Positions 34,025 to 42,894 of a stretch of DNA of 50,083 bases are shown piece after piece. Below the pieces are notes generated by a model, which worked only from the letters and a program-made list of their open reading frames with translations, made no database searches and was not told where the DNA came from. The stretch lies in contig CABZYC010000003.1 of assembly GCA_902529885.1 (NCBI GenBank), positions 1 through 50,083 on the forward strand, in the 5' to 3' direction. The DNA is from an uncultured Candidatus Woesearchaeota archaeon. Its GTDB lineage: Archaea; Nanobdellota; Nanobdellia; Woesearchaeales; GW2011-AR9. Both the position numbers and the translations under genes were made by a program. The number at the start of each line of letters is the position of its first letter. Position 1 is the stretch's first letter.

Positions 34025-36501
34025 TCACTTTCCCAAATCATAACTTTACCAACACTATTTGATTGACCAGTATATAACAAGTTGTAACAATCAGATGAAC
34101 CAACATAATACATATTAGCAAACATTCCACCTACCAGTTCCACCGAAGAAAGATAACCTGTAGATTTTGTACTATCAATGTATATGCCAAGGCCAGTGTC
34201 TACATCATTGAAAATGATATTGTTGTCAACTTGTACTACCTCAAGATCATAATTCCCTGAAACATTGACTGCCCCAGTAGATTTTGTGTAGACTACAGTC
34301 AAACTTAATGATTGAACATTAACCTCACAGAACAATTCATCATCACCACTACAAGAAAATGAAGATAACAATTGAGGATATGGAGAGATATAATTATCTC
34401 CTCCTTGCTGCATACCATTATATTCATTCACTGCAATAGAATCAGTTAAACCATAATCATTCTTTAACATTGATAAAGCTTCAGAAGCAGGAAGACCATG
34501 AACAGCTTGAAACATTTCTGCACGAGTGAAATTCCATGCACCAAAATGGCCCCAAACAGAGGATTTACCTACCATATCCCCACTTGCAACCACTATACTA
34601 TTGTCTGCATCACAGTGAGTATAATCTAATGTTTCCATTGGAAGGCCTAGCTCAATAAAAACCTTTTCGGCACCAGCTAAAGGAAGTACAACGATGGTTT
34701 CTAGTATATCTATTGTTTCTTGGTATCCACCAGTATGATTAACTAATGTTTCAAAAGCAGTGTTTTGTCCACAGTTTAACATCCTAATTATACCAGTCGA
34801 CAGATATTCATTACTAGACAATGCCTTCCCAACCCAATACGCATTATAACCAACTTGAGTACCACCATCGAAAGTTACAGGGCGGTCTGCCACAGACCTG
34901 AACCAATAACCAAAGTCCCACCAAGAAGTCATAATCACGTCTTCAGAAACATTATCACGAACAAAAGTTAGACTATTATACCAACCATCATCCATACTAG
35001 GTACAGAAGATTGTGCAATCACTACACCAGAAGATATAGATGGAAGGAAGATAATACTTACAACTATTAGTGAAACCAATTTAGTTATGTTTACAGGTAT
35101 CTTTAAACTATCAAAAGCTGCTTTTGGGACTACACATAGAATAAACTGTACAAAATAAGCTAACCCAATTATAAATGGGAAGATTACCAATAAAATGAAC
35201 CTTATACCTTTACCAGTAGTATAAATTGCTGCTAACCACCAAATAAGGAGATACACTGCAATAAAATAATCTCTTTTTTTGTATGCCAAATATAATGCAT
35301 AACAAGTTCCAATTAAAGATAAAATTAAGATTAATTGACCACCAAGTTGACTTATTACACGATCAATACCAACTGCATTCAATTCTGCAACGGTTGTAAA
35401 AATGTTTGGCCATAAACTAATAACTGCTACACTCTTGAAATTTAATAACGAGTTTAATGGTTGTAGATATGCCGTGAAAAAATTGGAAGGTGACGTGAAA
35501 AGACCAGTTGAAATAAAAGTGACTATGTGAAAAATAATTGCCCGATGTAAACCAACTTCCTTTTTTTGAACTAATTTCAATATTAAGTCCACAACTATTG
35601 CAAAAGTGAATAATACAAGTGTAAACCACCAAGCACTCCAAGCATAGGAATACACACCCATTAAAAAACCAGATAATGCTGCTGCAACAAGCGCAGTTTT
35701 ACCTTTACCTAAACGGTAAAGCCAAATTGTTAAAAATGGAAATAAAAGAACGTAAATATCTGTATCGCTTGATTCACCAGTTGTTCGAGATACAAAAAAC
35801 ATGGAAGTTGCCAGCACTACTCCCGCAACAAGAGCAGCAAGAGGACTTAATTCTCTCGAGAAAAATAAGTATGCAGAGAAAACTGTCAAAGTCACCATCA
35901 ATACGCCTACCATGAAAAAAGAATAATTTAATGTGAAGTCGCCAAATAGGTTTAGAAACTTATGCCATAAAGAAGAGATGGTTGCATGAAATGTATCACC
36001 ATAATCTCTACCTAGCGGTGCTAAACGATAAGAGTCAACCACATTACCCTCTTCACCAATGGTATCACCAGCCATGCCATATTCAAGCTCATAATATACT
36101 TGCCGTTGATAATGATAAGGATCAATACCCAATAAATAAGTCTGACCGTTTTCATCTTGGTACACAGAACGAATCTGTTCTGACAATAACCCCACCTGTT
36201 CATTTAATTCTACCTGATTATCTGATACAAACGTGGCTAACTCCTTATCAATCAAAACCTGTTTGTTAGCATCAGGTAAGTTTGGATACTGTTGATTTAT
36301 AGAAGAAGCAATCTGCCCTTCATAAAAATTCATTACATTGATCTCCGCCTGTGTATCTGCTAAAGGGAGATATAATGGTTGAACACGAGTCCAAACAGTG
36401 AAAGATAATAAAGCTAAAAGTAACACAAAGTAAACATACTTCATGGGTATTTTAGAGATCGTAGTACGAAATGTTTCGTAATATTGAGATAACTGTTTCA
36501 T
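34006..36501 (-). CDS. aglB: Oligosaccharyltransferase STT3/AglB
   Basis: 831 aa, multi-TM N-terminal half with TGESSDTD, catalytic TSWWDFGYWFRSVADRPVTFDGG (WWDxG). Confidence 0.92.
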   Translation of the reverse strand: MKQLSQYYETFRTTISKIPMKYVYFVLLLALLSFTVWTRVQPLYLPLADTQAEINVMNFYEGQIASSINQQYPNLPDANKQVLIDKELATFVSDNQVELNEQVGLLSEQIRSVYQDENGQTYLLGIDPYHYQRQVYYELEYGMAGDTIGEEGNVVDSYRLAPLGRDYGDTFHATISSLWHKFLNLFGDFTLNYSFFMVGVLMVTLTVFSAYLFFSRELSPLAALVAGVVLATSMFFVSRTTGESSDTDIYVLLFPFLTIWLYRLGKGKTALVAAALSGFLMGVYSYAWSAWWFTLVLFTFAIVVDLILKLVQKKEVGLHRAIIFHIVTFISTGLFTSPSNFFTAYLQPLNSLLNFKSVAVISLWPNIFTTVAELNAVGIDRVISQLGGQLILILSLIGTCYALYLAYKKRDYFIAVYLLIWWLAAIYTTGKGIRFILLVIFPFIIGLAYFVQFILCVVPKAAFDSLKIPVNITKLVSLIVVSIIFLPSISSGVVIAQSSVPSMDDGWYNSLTFVRDNVSEDVIMTSWWDFGYWFRSVADRPVTFDGGTQVGYNAYWVGKALSSNEYLSTGIIRMLNCGQNTAFETLVNHTGGYQETIDILETIVVLPLAGAEKVFIELGLPMETLDYTHCDADNSIVVASGDMVGKSSVWGHFGAWNFTRAEMFQAVHGLPASEALSMLKNDYGLTDSIAVNEYNGMQQGGDNYISPYPQLLSSFSCSGDDELFCEVNVQSLSLTVVYTKSTGAVNVSGNYDLEVVQVDNNIIFNDVDTGLGIYIDSTKSTGYLSSVELVGGMFANMYYVGSSDCYNLLYTGQSNSVGKVMIWESDYSCLE

Positions 36502-36550
36502 GCCATCTTGACATAAGAAGGTATATTTAAGAGTTTATATAATTAAGAAG

Positions 36551-36574
36551 AAAAAAAAAAAGGTAAAAAACCTT
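36551..36574 (-). terminator. Intrinsic-like terminator of S-layer gene
   Basis: Minus strand AAGGT(TTTTT)ACCTT followed by an uninterrupted T-tract of about 11, starting in the stop codon. Confidence 0.7.
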
Positions 36575-39140
36575 ATTCTACACTACTGATAGAAGCACTG
36601 CTTGAGGTTGAACCTTCAACAGTTGATTCCATACCAGATAATTCGCTTGCACGAGTAGCTAATACTTCACCAGCTAAAACGGTGTCATCAGCACTGTAAC
36701 CTGCAACTAACATAGCTACACTGTCACCATTCTCAAACAACTTAATCCGAGCAACACCAGGAGTGAATCCTTCTGAACAGTCGCTAGGACTACCCATTAA
36801 TTCAGCAGCAACAGTGTTTACACATGGACCACCAACAACGATTAAGTTCTGAGCACTCACGGAACTAATTTCACTGTCAAACTTGTTTGCGTCAACAGGA
36901 ATAGCTACACGTTCAGCACTACCACTCGAAGTAGCTACACTGTATGTTGCACCACTGGTTACATAGATTTTAACTTCAGCTTGCTCACTAGGTACCTGAA
37001 TCTCGTAATCTTCAGGGGATGAAGAACTACTTGAATCTTCAACAACTTTACTTCCGTAGAATGTACGGTAGATGGTTAAGTCGCTATCTTCAGGATCAGA
37101 TTCACTTGTTTCGTTGGTCATTACAGTTTCATTGATACTTGGGTCAATTTCACTGTCTGAATCAACTGAAAAGTTACCAGCAAACACAACGACACTCGCG
37201 TCAGCAGTATCATCATACTTGTCTGTATCATCTACAGTCACAGTAATTGCTAACTCTGCATCAGTAACACCACTATCATTCCAGTTACCTTCAGCACCTA
37301 ATGAAGCATTCATTAAAGCCATACTGTTTAATGTTGAAAACTGTACTAGGTTGTTATCATCAGTACGAACATCCAATGTTACCGCATTACCTTGAGCAGT
37401 TGCATCAAAACCTAAACCTGATTCAGCTAAGCTTGCACCAGTATACATAATGTTCCAATCATCAGCTGAACTAGCATCTGTACTTTCTGAAAACTGAGTT
37501 AAAGTTCCAGCAGTGTCATTTAGATACTTTGTACCGTTACTAAATGTAAAGGTTGTACCACCTAATTTAATATCAAAAGTACAATCTGTACTATCAGTTA
37601 AACTACGCTCGATTGATTCACCACTGATTAAGTTAGTAAAGTATACTTTAGCATTGTCTTCGTCACACTGGTCAGCACTGTCGTAACGTAATAAGTAAGA
37701 CTTAGCATCGTTATCAGCAGTTGAAGGATCTTCGTTGTGTAAGAAGAAGTAGTCATCTTCAGTAATACTATAGTTCATAATGTTTAGAACAAAAGCTTCA
37801 TCTTCATCTTCACCAAGCAAGATTACATCATAATCTTCATCACCGTACGCAACATCAAATGAAACGTCTCCACCCTGTAATTCTAGGTCAATACTTAACT
37901 GTGCGTCACTTTCAGTGTAATATACGTCTAACTGATCCATTGAAGGAATGTACATCTCTGCAAATTCAATATCCCAGTTTTTAGTGAATAATAAGTCAGC
38001 TTCATCTAATTCTGAATCTTCACTTAGTTTGTCACCAGCAGCCAAGTAATAATCATCTTGTGCAGTAATGGTAATATTAAATGAATCAATGGATACTTCA
38101 TCAGAGGTTAATGTTTCATCAAACATAACAGCTAAACCGTTAATTGTTTCTTCGTTAACTTTTACACTTCCACCAGATGCACTGTCAGTTAAAACGATCT
38201 TGTCAGCACCTAAGAAGAACTTAGCACGATGAATACCACCAGCATACTCTTGGTAAGTAATATCATATACACCAACAGTTAAACCACTGTCTAATACATC
38301 AGTATCACCATCTTCTAATTTGTTGGTTGTCTCACCATTAATTACAAACTGTACTTCTTCGGTTGAACTTGAACCAGTTGTATCTACGGAAAGTAAGGTT
38401 ACTTCGTAATCTTCACCATCAATCTCGAATGTTGCAGTTTCAGCTTCTTCTAATGAACCACTCACAGAACCACCCATAAGAGTTAACTTAGGACCGTTTG
38501 TTTCGTTCTCAGCCAATACAATTGTGTAAGTTACACCAAATAAAGTGATTTCCTCATCTTCAATATCTTCATAACGGTCGTTATCATCAATATCTGATTC
38601 TAAAGCAGTAGTGAACTCAACTTCATACTTAGCAAACATATCGTTGTTTTCAATTAAGTATAAGTAATCAAGAACATCGTCTTCTTCTTGGAAAGCCACA
38701 GTAGGAGAATTTCCATCAGGGTTCAAGTATAAGTACTGTTCAAATTCAGCAGTTCCTTTACTATTAGCAACTTCACCATCAGCTAAAGCATCTAATTCAC
38801 TATCACTTAAGTATGACTCAATATCATCTAAAGATTCACCAACTTCTAAAAAGTTTGAACTTGTTTCAGCTAACCAACTGTCACCTTCAATTACAGTTAC
38901 AGTAGATTCACTGTCAGAACCAGATAAAAACATGCTGTTAGTAATATCGATTGCAGCAGCAGTGTCAGCAGACTTTGCGTTGTCACCAATTACAATATAA
39001 CCGTTAAACGTTCCACCATCAACGAACATATCAGGATATTCGTTTAGGTCTGCAGCTAAAGCACCCATCATGGTTGCACCAAGCATGGTTGCACCTGTTG
39101 CTACAGCAGTAATCTTCTTAAATAATTTATTTGTATTCAT
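36573..39140 (-). CDS. S-layer protein (855 aa)
   Basis: Signal peptide MNTNKLFKKITAVATGATMLGATMMGALA, DLNEYPDMFVDGGTFNGYIVIGDNAKSADTAAAIDI; acidic beta-rich; NTVAAELMGSPSDCSEGFTPGVARIKLFENGDSVAMLVAGYSADDT as in archaeal S-layer C-termini. Confidence 0.88.
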   Translation of the reverse strand: MNTNKLFKKITAVATGATMLGATMMGALAADLNEYPDMFVDGGTFNGYIVIGDNAKSADTAAAIDITNSMFLSGSDSESTVTVIEGDSWLAETSSNFLEVGESLDDIESYLSDSELDALADGEVANSKGTAEFEQYLYLNPDGNSPTVAFQEEDDVLDYLYLIENNDMFAKYEVEFTTALESDIDDNDRYEDIEDEEITLFGVTYTIVLAENETNGPKLTLMGGSVSGSLEEAETATFEIDGEDYEVTLLSVDTTGSSSTEEVQFVINGETTNKLEDGDTDVLDSGLTVGVYDITYQEYAGGIHRAKFFLGADKIVLTDSASGGSVKVNEETINGLAVMFDETLTSDEVSIDSFNITITAQDDYYLAAGDKLSEDSELDEADLLFTKNWDIEFAEMYIPSMDQLDVYYTESDAQLSIDLELQGGDVSFDVAYGDEDYDVILLGEDEDEAFVLNIMNYSITEDDYFFLHNEDPSTADNDAKSYLLRYDSADQCDEDNAKVYFTNLISGESIERSLTDSTDCTFDIKLGGTTFTFSNGTKYLNDTAGTLTQFSESTDASSADDWNIMYTGASLAESGLGFDATAQGNAVTLDVRTDDNNLVQFSTLNSMALMNASLGAEGNWNDSGVTDAELAITVTVDDTDKYDDTADASVVVFAGNFSVDSDSEIDPSINETVMTNETSESDPEDSDLTIYRTFYGSKVVEDSSSSSSPEDYEIQVPSEQAEVKIYVTSGATYSVATSSGSAERVAIPVDANKFDSEISSVSAQNLIVVGGPCVNTVAAELMGSPSDCSEGFTPGVARIKLFENGDSVAMLVAGYSADDTVLAGEVLATRASELSGMESTVEGSTSSSASISSVE

Positions 39141-39268
39141 AGTATATATTACACCTTTAATACTTTACTGGCACTAGCACCACCCATAAAAATTCCGAAA
39201 AGGACTCGATAGAAATCCTTTTTCGTCCCCATGGACGATACGCGTACGTATTGTAAAGTATACATTTA
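39141..39268 (-). promoter_or_regulatory. Predicted long structured 5' leader of S-layer mRNA
   Basis: Three consecutive hairpins: 39238-39251 (ATACG/CGTAT), 39224-39237 (CGTCC/GGACG), 39196-39225 (CGAAAAGGA/TCCTTTTTCG); SD-like AAAGGTG upstream of ATG. Confidence 0.6.
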
Positions 39269-39290
39269 ACCCTAAAACTACCATTTTCGG

Positions 39291-39298
39291 TTTATAAG
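39291..39298 (-). promoter_or_regulatory. BRE/TATA of S-layer gene (CGAAAGG-CTTATAAA)
   Basis: Minus-strand CGAAAGGCTTATAAAC; best TATA in the intergenic region, about 150 nt from the ATG. Confidence 0.6.
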
Positions 39299-39338
39299 CC
39301 TTTCGAAAAAATAAGCCTGTTCAAACACACTAAATCTT

Positions 39339-39353
39339 GATTAAAGCTTAATC
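39339..39353. promoter_or_regulatory. Operator-like inverted repeat GATTAA-AGC-TTAATC
   Basis: 6-bp perfect inverted repeat with 3-nt spacer, between the S-layer and helicase promoters. Confidence 0.4.
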
Positions 39354-39453
39354 CATACAATATCCCCTGTTTTAGCGTGTCATGACCGCCCAGTAACTAA
39401 TAGAACTATCTTCCATCAAAAGATGTATAAAGTGGAGTATACCAATCTAACAC

Positions 39454-40092
39454 ATGATCCCGAAAAATCTCCCATCATTCGTGAGAGACCATTATAAAAA
39501 TATTAAACAACTTACACCCATCCAACAAAAGTGTGTAAACAACGGTCTTCTTGAAGAGAGCAATATTATTGCGTGTGCACCAACCGCTAGTGGGAAAACA
39601 CTAGTAGGCACAATGGCTATGATGTCCAAAATTGATAAAGGAAAAGTAATCTACATTGCACCTTTACGGGCACTTGCCCAAGAAAAATATGCTGCTTACA
39701 AAAAATTGTTAGAAAACACAGAGTATAATTGTATGATTAGTACAGGTGAGAGTGAACAGTCTGAATATCTCGGGAGATATGATCTATTAATCTTAACTAC
39801 TGAAAAACTTGACTCTTGCATTAGACAAGGTGCATCTTGGATTAATGAGATTGCATGCGTGGTCATTGATGAAATACACTTATTACACGATACCTCAAGA
39901 GGACCAACATTAGAAATTATCCTTACTTTACTTATGACCTTAACAAAATGTCAATTGATTGGATTATCTGCAACGATCGGGAACCCAGAAGAACTTGCAA
40001 AATGGCTTGATGCAACATTAGTACAAGATTCCTGGAGACCAGTAGAACTTAAGAAGGGGATCTATACAAACAAACTAGAATTTTTCAGCTAG
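39454..40092 (+). CDS. Hel308/Ski2-like helicase RecA1 domain only (truncated or split)
   Basis: Q-motif LTPIQQKCV, APTASGKT, APLRALAQEK, TTEKLDS, DEIHLL, LSATIGN, then WRPVELKKGIYTNKLEFFS stop; no motifs IV-VI. Confidence 0.82.
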   Translation: MIPKNLPSFVRDHYKNIKQLTPIQQKCVNNGLLEESNIIACAPTASGKTLVGTMAMMSKIDKGKVIYIAPLRALAQEKYAAYKKLLENTEYNCMISTGESEQSEYLGRYDLLILTTEKLDSCIRQGASWINEIACVVIDEIHLLHDTSRGPTLEIILTLLMTLTKCQLIGLSATIGNPEELAKWLDATLVQDSWRPVELKKGIYTNKLEFFS

Positions 40093-40851
40093 TTTCCCTT
40101 GATTATAATAATCAATCGCGCGCATCATTTCACCTAAACCTTGACATGCACGACCCAACTCATTCAAAATCACACTATCGTGAGGATCCACAGACAATGC
40201 TTTAAGCAAATAGCGTTTTGCTGCAGAATAATCTGACAATTCGTTGCAGACAAGGCCAAGCCGGGAATGAAGGCCAGGAAAATGGTCATTATGCCCCACC
40301 ATCCGTTCCAAAATCTTACGTGCTTCCAAATAACTCTCTTTAGCAACAAGCATGTTTGCCATGCGCATCATGCCAGAAACGTCGCCGTCAAGGTCTGCCA
40401 TTAAACCGTTGACTAACGAATGTGCTACGTCAAGATCGCCAACAGCAATAGCGCTACGAAGGCCACGGTGCATAGTTTGTTCATCTAGACAGATAGTACT
40501 ATCATGAGTTTTTACAATAGGAAGGCCCATCTCAAAAGATAATAAAGCATTCCGACGAATGATCCTAGCTTCAATACCATTATTAACGTGTACATGATAG
40601 GACTTTGATCGGTCAAGTTTCAAAATACGGTGTATCAATAAATCATCAACAAACTCGCTTGAATGAATAAAAAAAAGGTGGTCACCACTAGCGTATCGCC
40701 AAGCTTGTTCCCAACTAAGGCCAGGGTAAGATTTGTAACCTTCCAATGGAGCTATACCACAAAGTACAATTTCAACAGATGAAGGTACATTAGATAACAC
40801 TCTTTCCACCTCTACACGTTCTTTGCAATCAATGATTATTGTCAGGTCCAC
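40075..40851 (-). CDS. Protein with GT2-like N-terminus and C-terminal TPR repeats
   Basis: MDLTIIIDCKERVEVERVLSNVPSSVEIVL...GDHLFFIHSSEF; TPR-like FPGLHSRLGLVCNELSDYSAAKRYLLKALSVDPHDSVILNELGRACQGLGEMMRAIDYYNQG. Confidence 0.65.
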   Translation of the reverse strand: MDLTIIIDCKERVEVERVLSNVPSSVEIVLCGIAPLEGYKSYPGLSWEQAWRYASGDHLFFIHSSEFVDDLLIHRILKLDRSKSYHVHVNNGIEARIIRRNALLSFEMGLPIVKTHDSTICLDEQTMHRGLRSAIAVGDLDVAHSLVNGLMADLDGDVSGMMRMANMLVAKESYLEARKILERMVGHNDHFPGLHSRLGLVCNELSDYSAAKRYLLKALSVDPHDSVILNELGRACQGLGEMMRAIDYYNQGKLAEKF

Positions 40852-41929
40852 GAATCAGATTGTACAATTGTTTGTACACCTCAAGAGGTTTTGAAGAATA
40901 TTGTCTTAATAAACTAATTGCTTGTGTAGGCAAATAATTGTGGACTATCAGAAATCCTGCATACTGTGTAACATTTCGTGGTTTTAAATCATAATGGCTT
41001 CGTTCAAAATCAATCATAACAACATCCCCATTAACAATAATGTTTGAACGGGGTCGACGTAATTCTTCTTTAGTTATACCAAGTTTATCTAACTCAAAAC
41101 ATTGACGTATTAATTCACGTAACATTTTCGTTGTATGTTTCACTTTATGGAATGCCTTACCTTCAATGAAGTTCATAACTACATGCACATCATCGTGACG
41201 AACATAGCTCGGCCCAATGCCCACTTTATTCACTGCCTGTAACATTTGAGCTTCTTTAACCACTTGCACGGAAGGTTTAGCAAACCCTTGCTGTGATTTT
41301 ATAACCACCTTTTGACCTGAAAGATTGCCAGTCCATAGTACACCATGTTTACCATGTGTCAAATAAACAATACCCATTACGTCCTTCGTTGCAAACCACA
41401 CAGCGCTTTTCCATAAGCGGTATACGTACAACGTTTCACCTAACCCTACAAATTGCTCATTAACTTTTTCATAAGACAACATCAAACTATCAGCGTGCCG
41501 TAAAATAATTGAAGATTGAGACAAGTTACTGAATAACAAGTATATTGATCCATTATCGTGCAAGTAACTAACTGCTTGGTCCAAAAATTGTAAAATAAAT
41601 TCATACCCTTGTTTACCCCCATACAATGCTTTATCAGCCACGACATTGCCACCAATAACATCGTTTGGTAAATATGGGGGATTACAGATAATAGTATCAA
41701 ACTCACCCAAAATATCTGTGAACAGATCCGAACAAACATATCTCGGACCAGGATTATGTATTCTTGCATAATCTAAGCTAAGGGAGTCAATGTCTACGGC
41801 AGTTACTGACAGCCCTTGTTTAGCCAATGACCCAGCTATAACGCCAGATCCGGTACACATCTCTAAAATGATCCCATGTGGCTTGATTGAATTTAACAAC
41901 AAGTAACTATCTTCAGCAGGCTCGTACAT
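40829..41929 (-). CDS. HemK/Mtq2-like methyltransferase fused to RIO/Bud32-like kinase domain
   Basis: MYEPAEDSYLLLNSI, LEMCTGSGVIAGSLA, IICNPPYLP; C-terminal VVIKSQQG, VVMNFIEGKAFHKV, EELRRPRSNIIVNGDVVMIDFERSHYDLKPRNVTQY. Confidence 0.82.
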   Translation of the reverse strand: MYEPAEDSYLLLNSIKPHGIILEMCTGSGVIAGSLAKQGLSVTAVDIDSLSLDYARIHNPGPRYVCSDLFTDILGEFDTIICNPPYLPNDVIGGNVVADKALYGGKQGYEFILQFLDQAVSYLHDNGSIYLLFSNLSQSSIILRHADSLMLSYEKVNEQFVGLGETLYVYRLWKSAVWFATKDVMGIVYLTHGKHGVLWTGNLSGQKVVIKSQQGFAKPSVQVVKEAQMLQAVNKVGIGPSYVRHDDVHVVMNFIEGKAFHKVKHTTKMLRELIRQCFELDKLGITKEELRRPRSNIIVNGDVVMIDFERSHYDLKPRNVTQYAGFLIVHNYLPTQAISLLRQYSSKPLEVYKQLYNLIRGPDNNH

Positions 41930-41974
41930 ATAACCTTAAAAAAACATCTACATTAAGAATCTTCTTCTATAATG

Positions 41975-41982
41975 TTTATAAA
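41975..41982 (+). promoter_or_regulatory. TATA box of galE (TTTATAAA)
   Basis: TTTATAAA ends 21 nt before the ATG at 42004. Confidence 0.65.
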
Positions 41983-42003
41983 CTAATATGTCAATGGTAC
42001 AAT

Positions 42004-42894
42004 ATGAACGTATTAGTTACAGGTGGAGCAGGTTACATTGGTAGTGCAGCTGTGAAAATGCTTATTGAAGACGGTTACACAGTAACAATCATAGACAATA
42101 TGTCAAAAGGGCAAGAACGCTTAATCCATCAAGAAGCAGAATTTCATAAAATAGACTTGACTGATAAGGAGACATTAAAAAGTGTATTCAATAAAAAATA
42201 CGATGCCATCATCCATTTTGCGGGGTACAAAGCAGCAGGAGAATCCATGAGAAATGCTCCTAAATATAGTCAAAATATTGTGGGTACAATCAATCTTTTA
42301 GACTGCATGGTAGAAAATAAAGTACCAAAAATTATCTTTTCATCTTCAGCAGCTGTATACGGTGAACCAGAACGTGGAACCATCGACGAAAATCATCCAA
42401 CCGTACCAGTTAACTATTATGGATTTGGTAAACTTGCGTGTGAACAAATAATTGAGTGGTACGCAAAAATTCATGCTATTAATTTTGTGAACTTGAGATA
42501 TTTTAACGTGATCGGGGACGTTGGATTACAGTATAAAGATCCTGCACCTGAAAACATTTTGCCTATCATTGACCAAGTGATTAATGGTGAACGTGAACAC
42601 CTAACCATCTTTGGTGATGATTACCCCACGCGCGATGGTACCTGTATAAGAGACTACATTGAATTACGAGACCTTGTATACGCACACATTTTAGCGTTAC
42701 AACTAAATTCGTCAGAAATAATTAACCTGGGAACTGGGACAGGTATGACTGTCCTAGAACTTATTAAAAAAATTGAAACTGAGCGTAATGTTACAATCCC
42801 CTACAAAATTGGTCAACGGCGCCCAGGTGACCCTGCGGCCTTGAAAGCTTCTAATGAAAAAGCTAAAAAAATGTTGCATTGGTCCCCACAATGA
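42004..42894 (+). CDS. galE: UDP-glucose 4-epimerase-like (short C-terminus)
   Basis: MNVLVTGGAGYIGSAAVKML, SSSAAVYGEPE, YYGFGKLACE, LRYFNVIG, RDGTCIRDYI, GTGTGMTVLELIK. ORF opens at 41887; ATG 42004 preferred. Confidence 0.87.
   Translation: MNVLVTGGAGYIGSAAVKMLIEDGYTVTIIDNMSKGQERLIHQEAEFHKIDLTDKETLKSVFNKKYDAIIHFAGYKAAGESMRNAPKYSQNIVGTINLLDCMVENKVPKIIFSSSAAVYGEPERGTIDENHPTVPVNYYGFGKLACEQIIEWYAKIHAINFVNLRYFNVIGDVGLQYKDPAPENILPIIDQVINGEREHLTIFGDDYPTRDGTCIRDYIELRDLVYAHILALQLNSSEIINLGTGTGMTVLELIKKIETERNVTIPYKIGQRRPGDPAALKASNEKAKKMLHWSPQ

Noticed and set aside
37072-37395. 107-aa plus-strand Ser/Thr-rich ORF
   Set aside because: Mirror of the acidic S-layer coding sequence; composition explained by codon complementarity.
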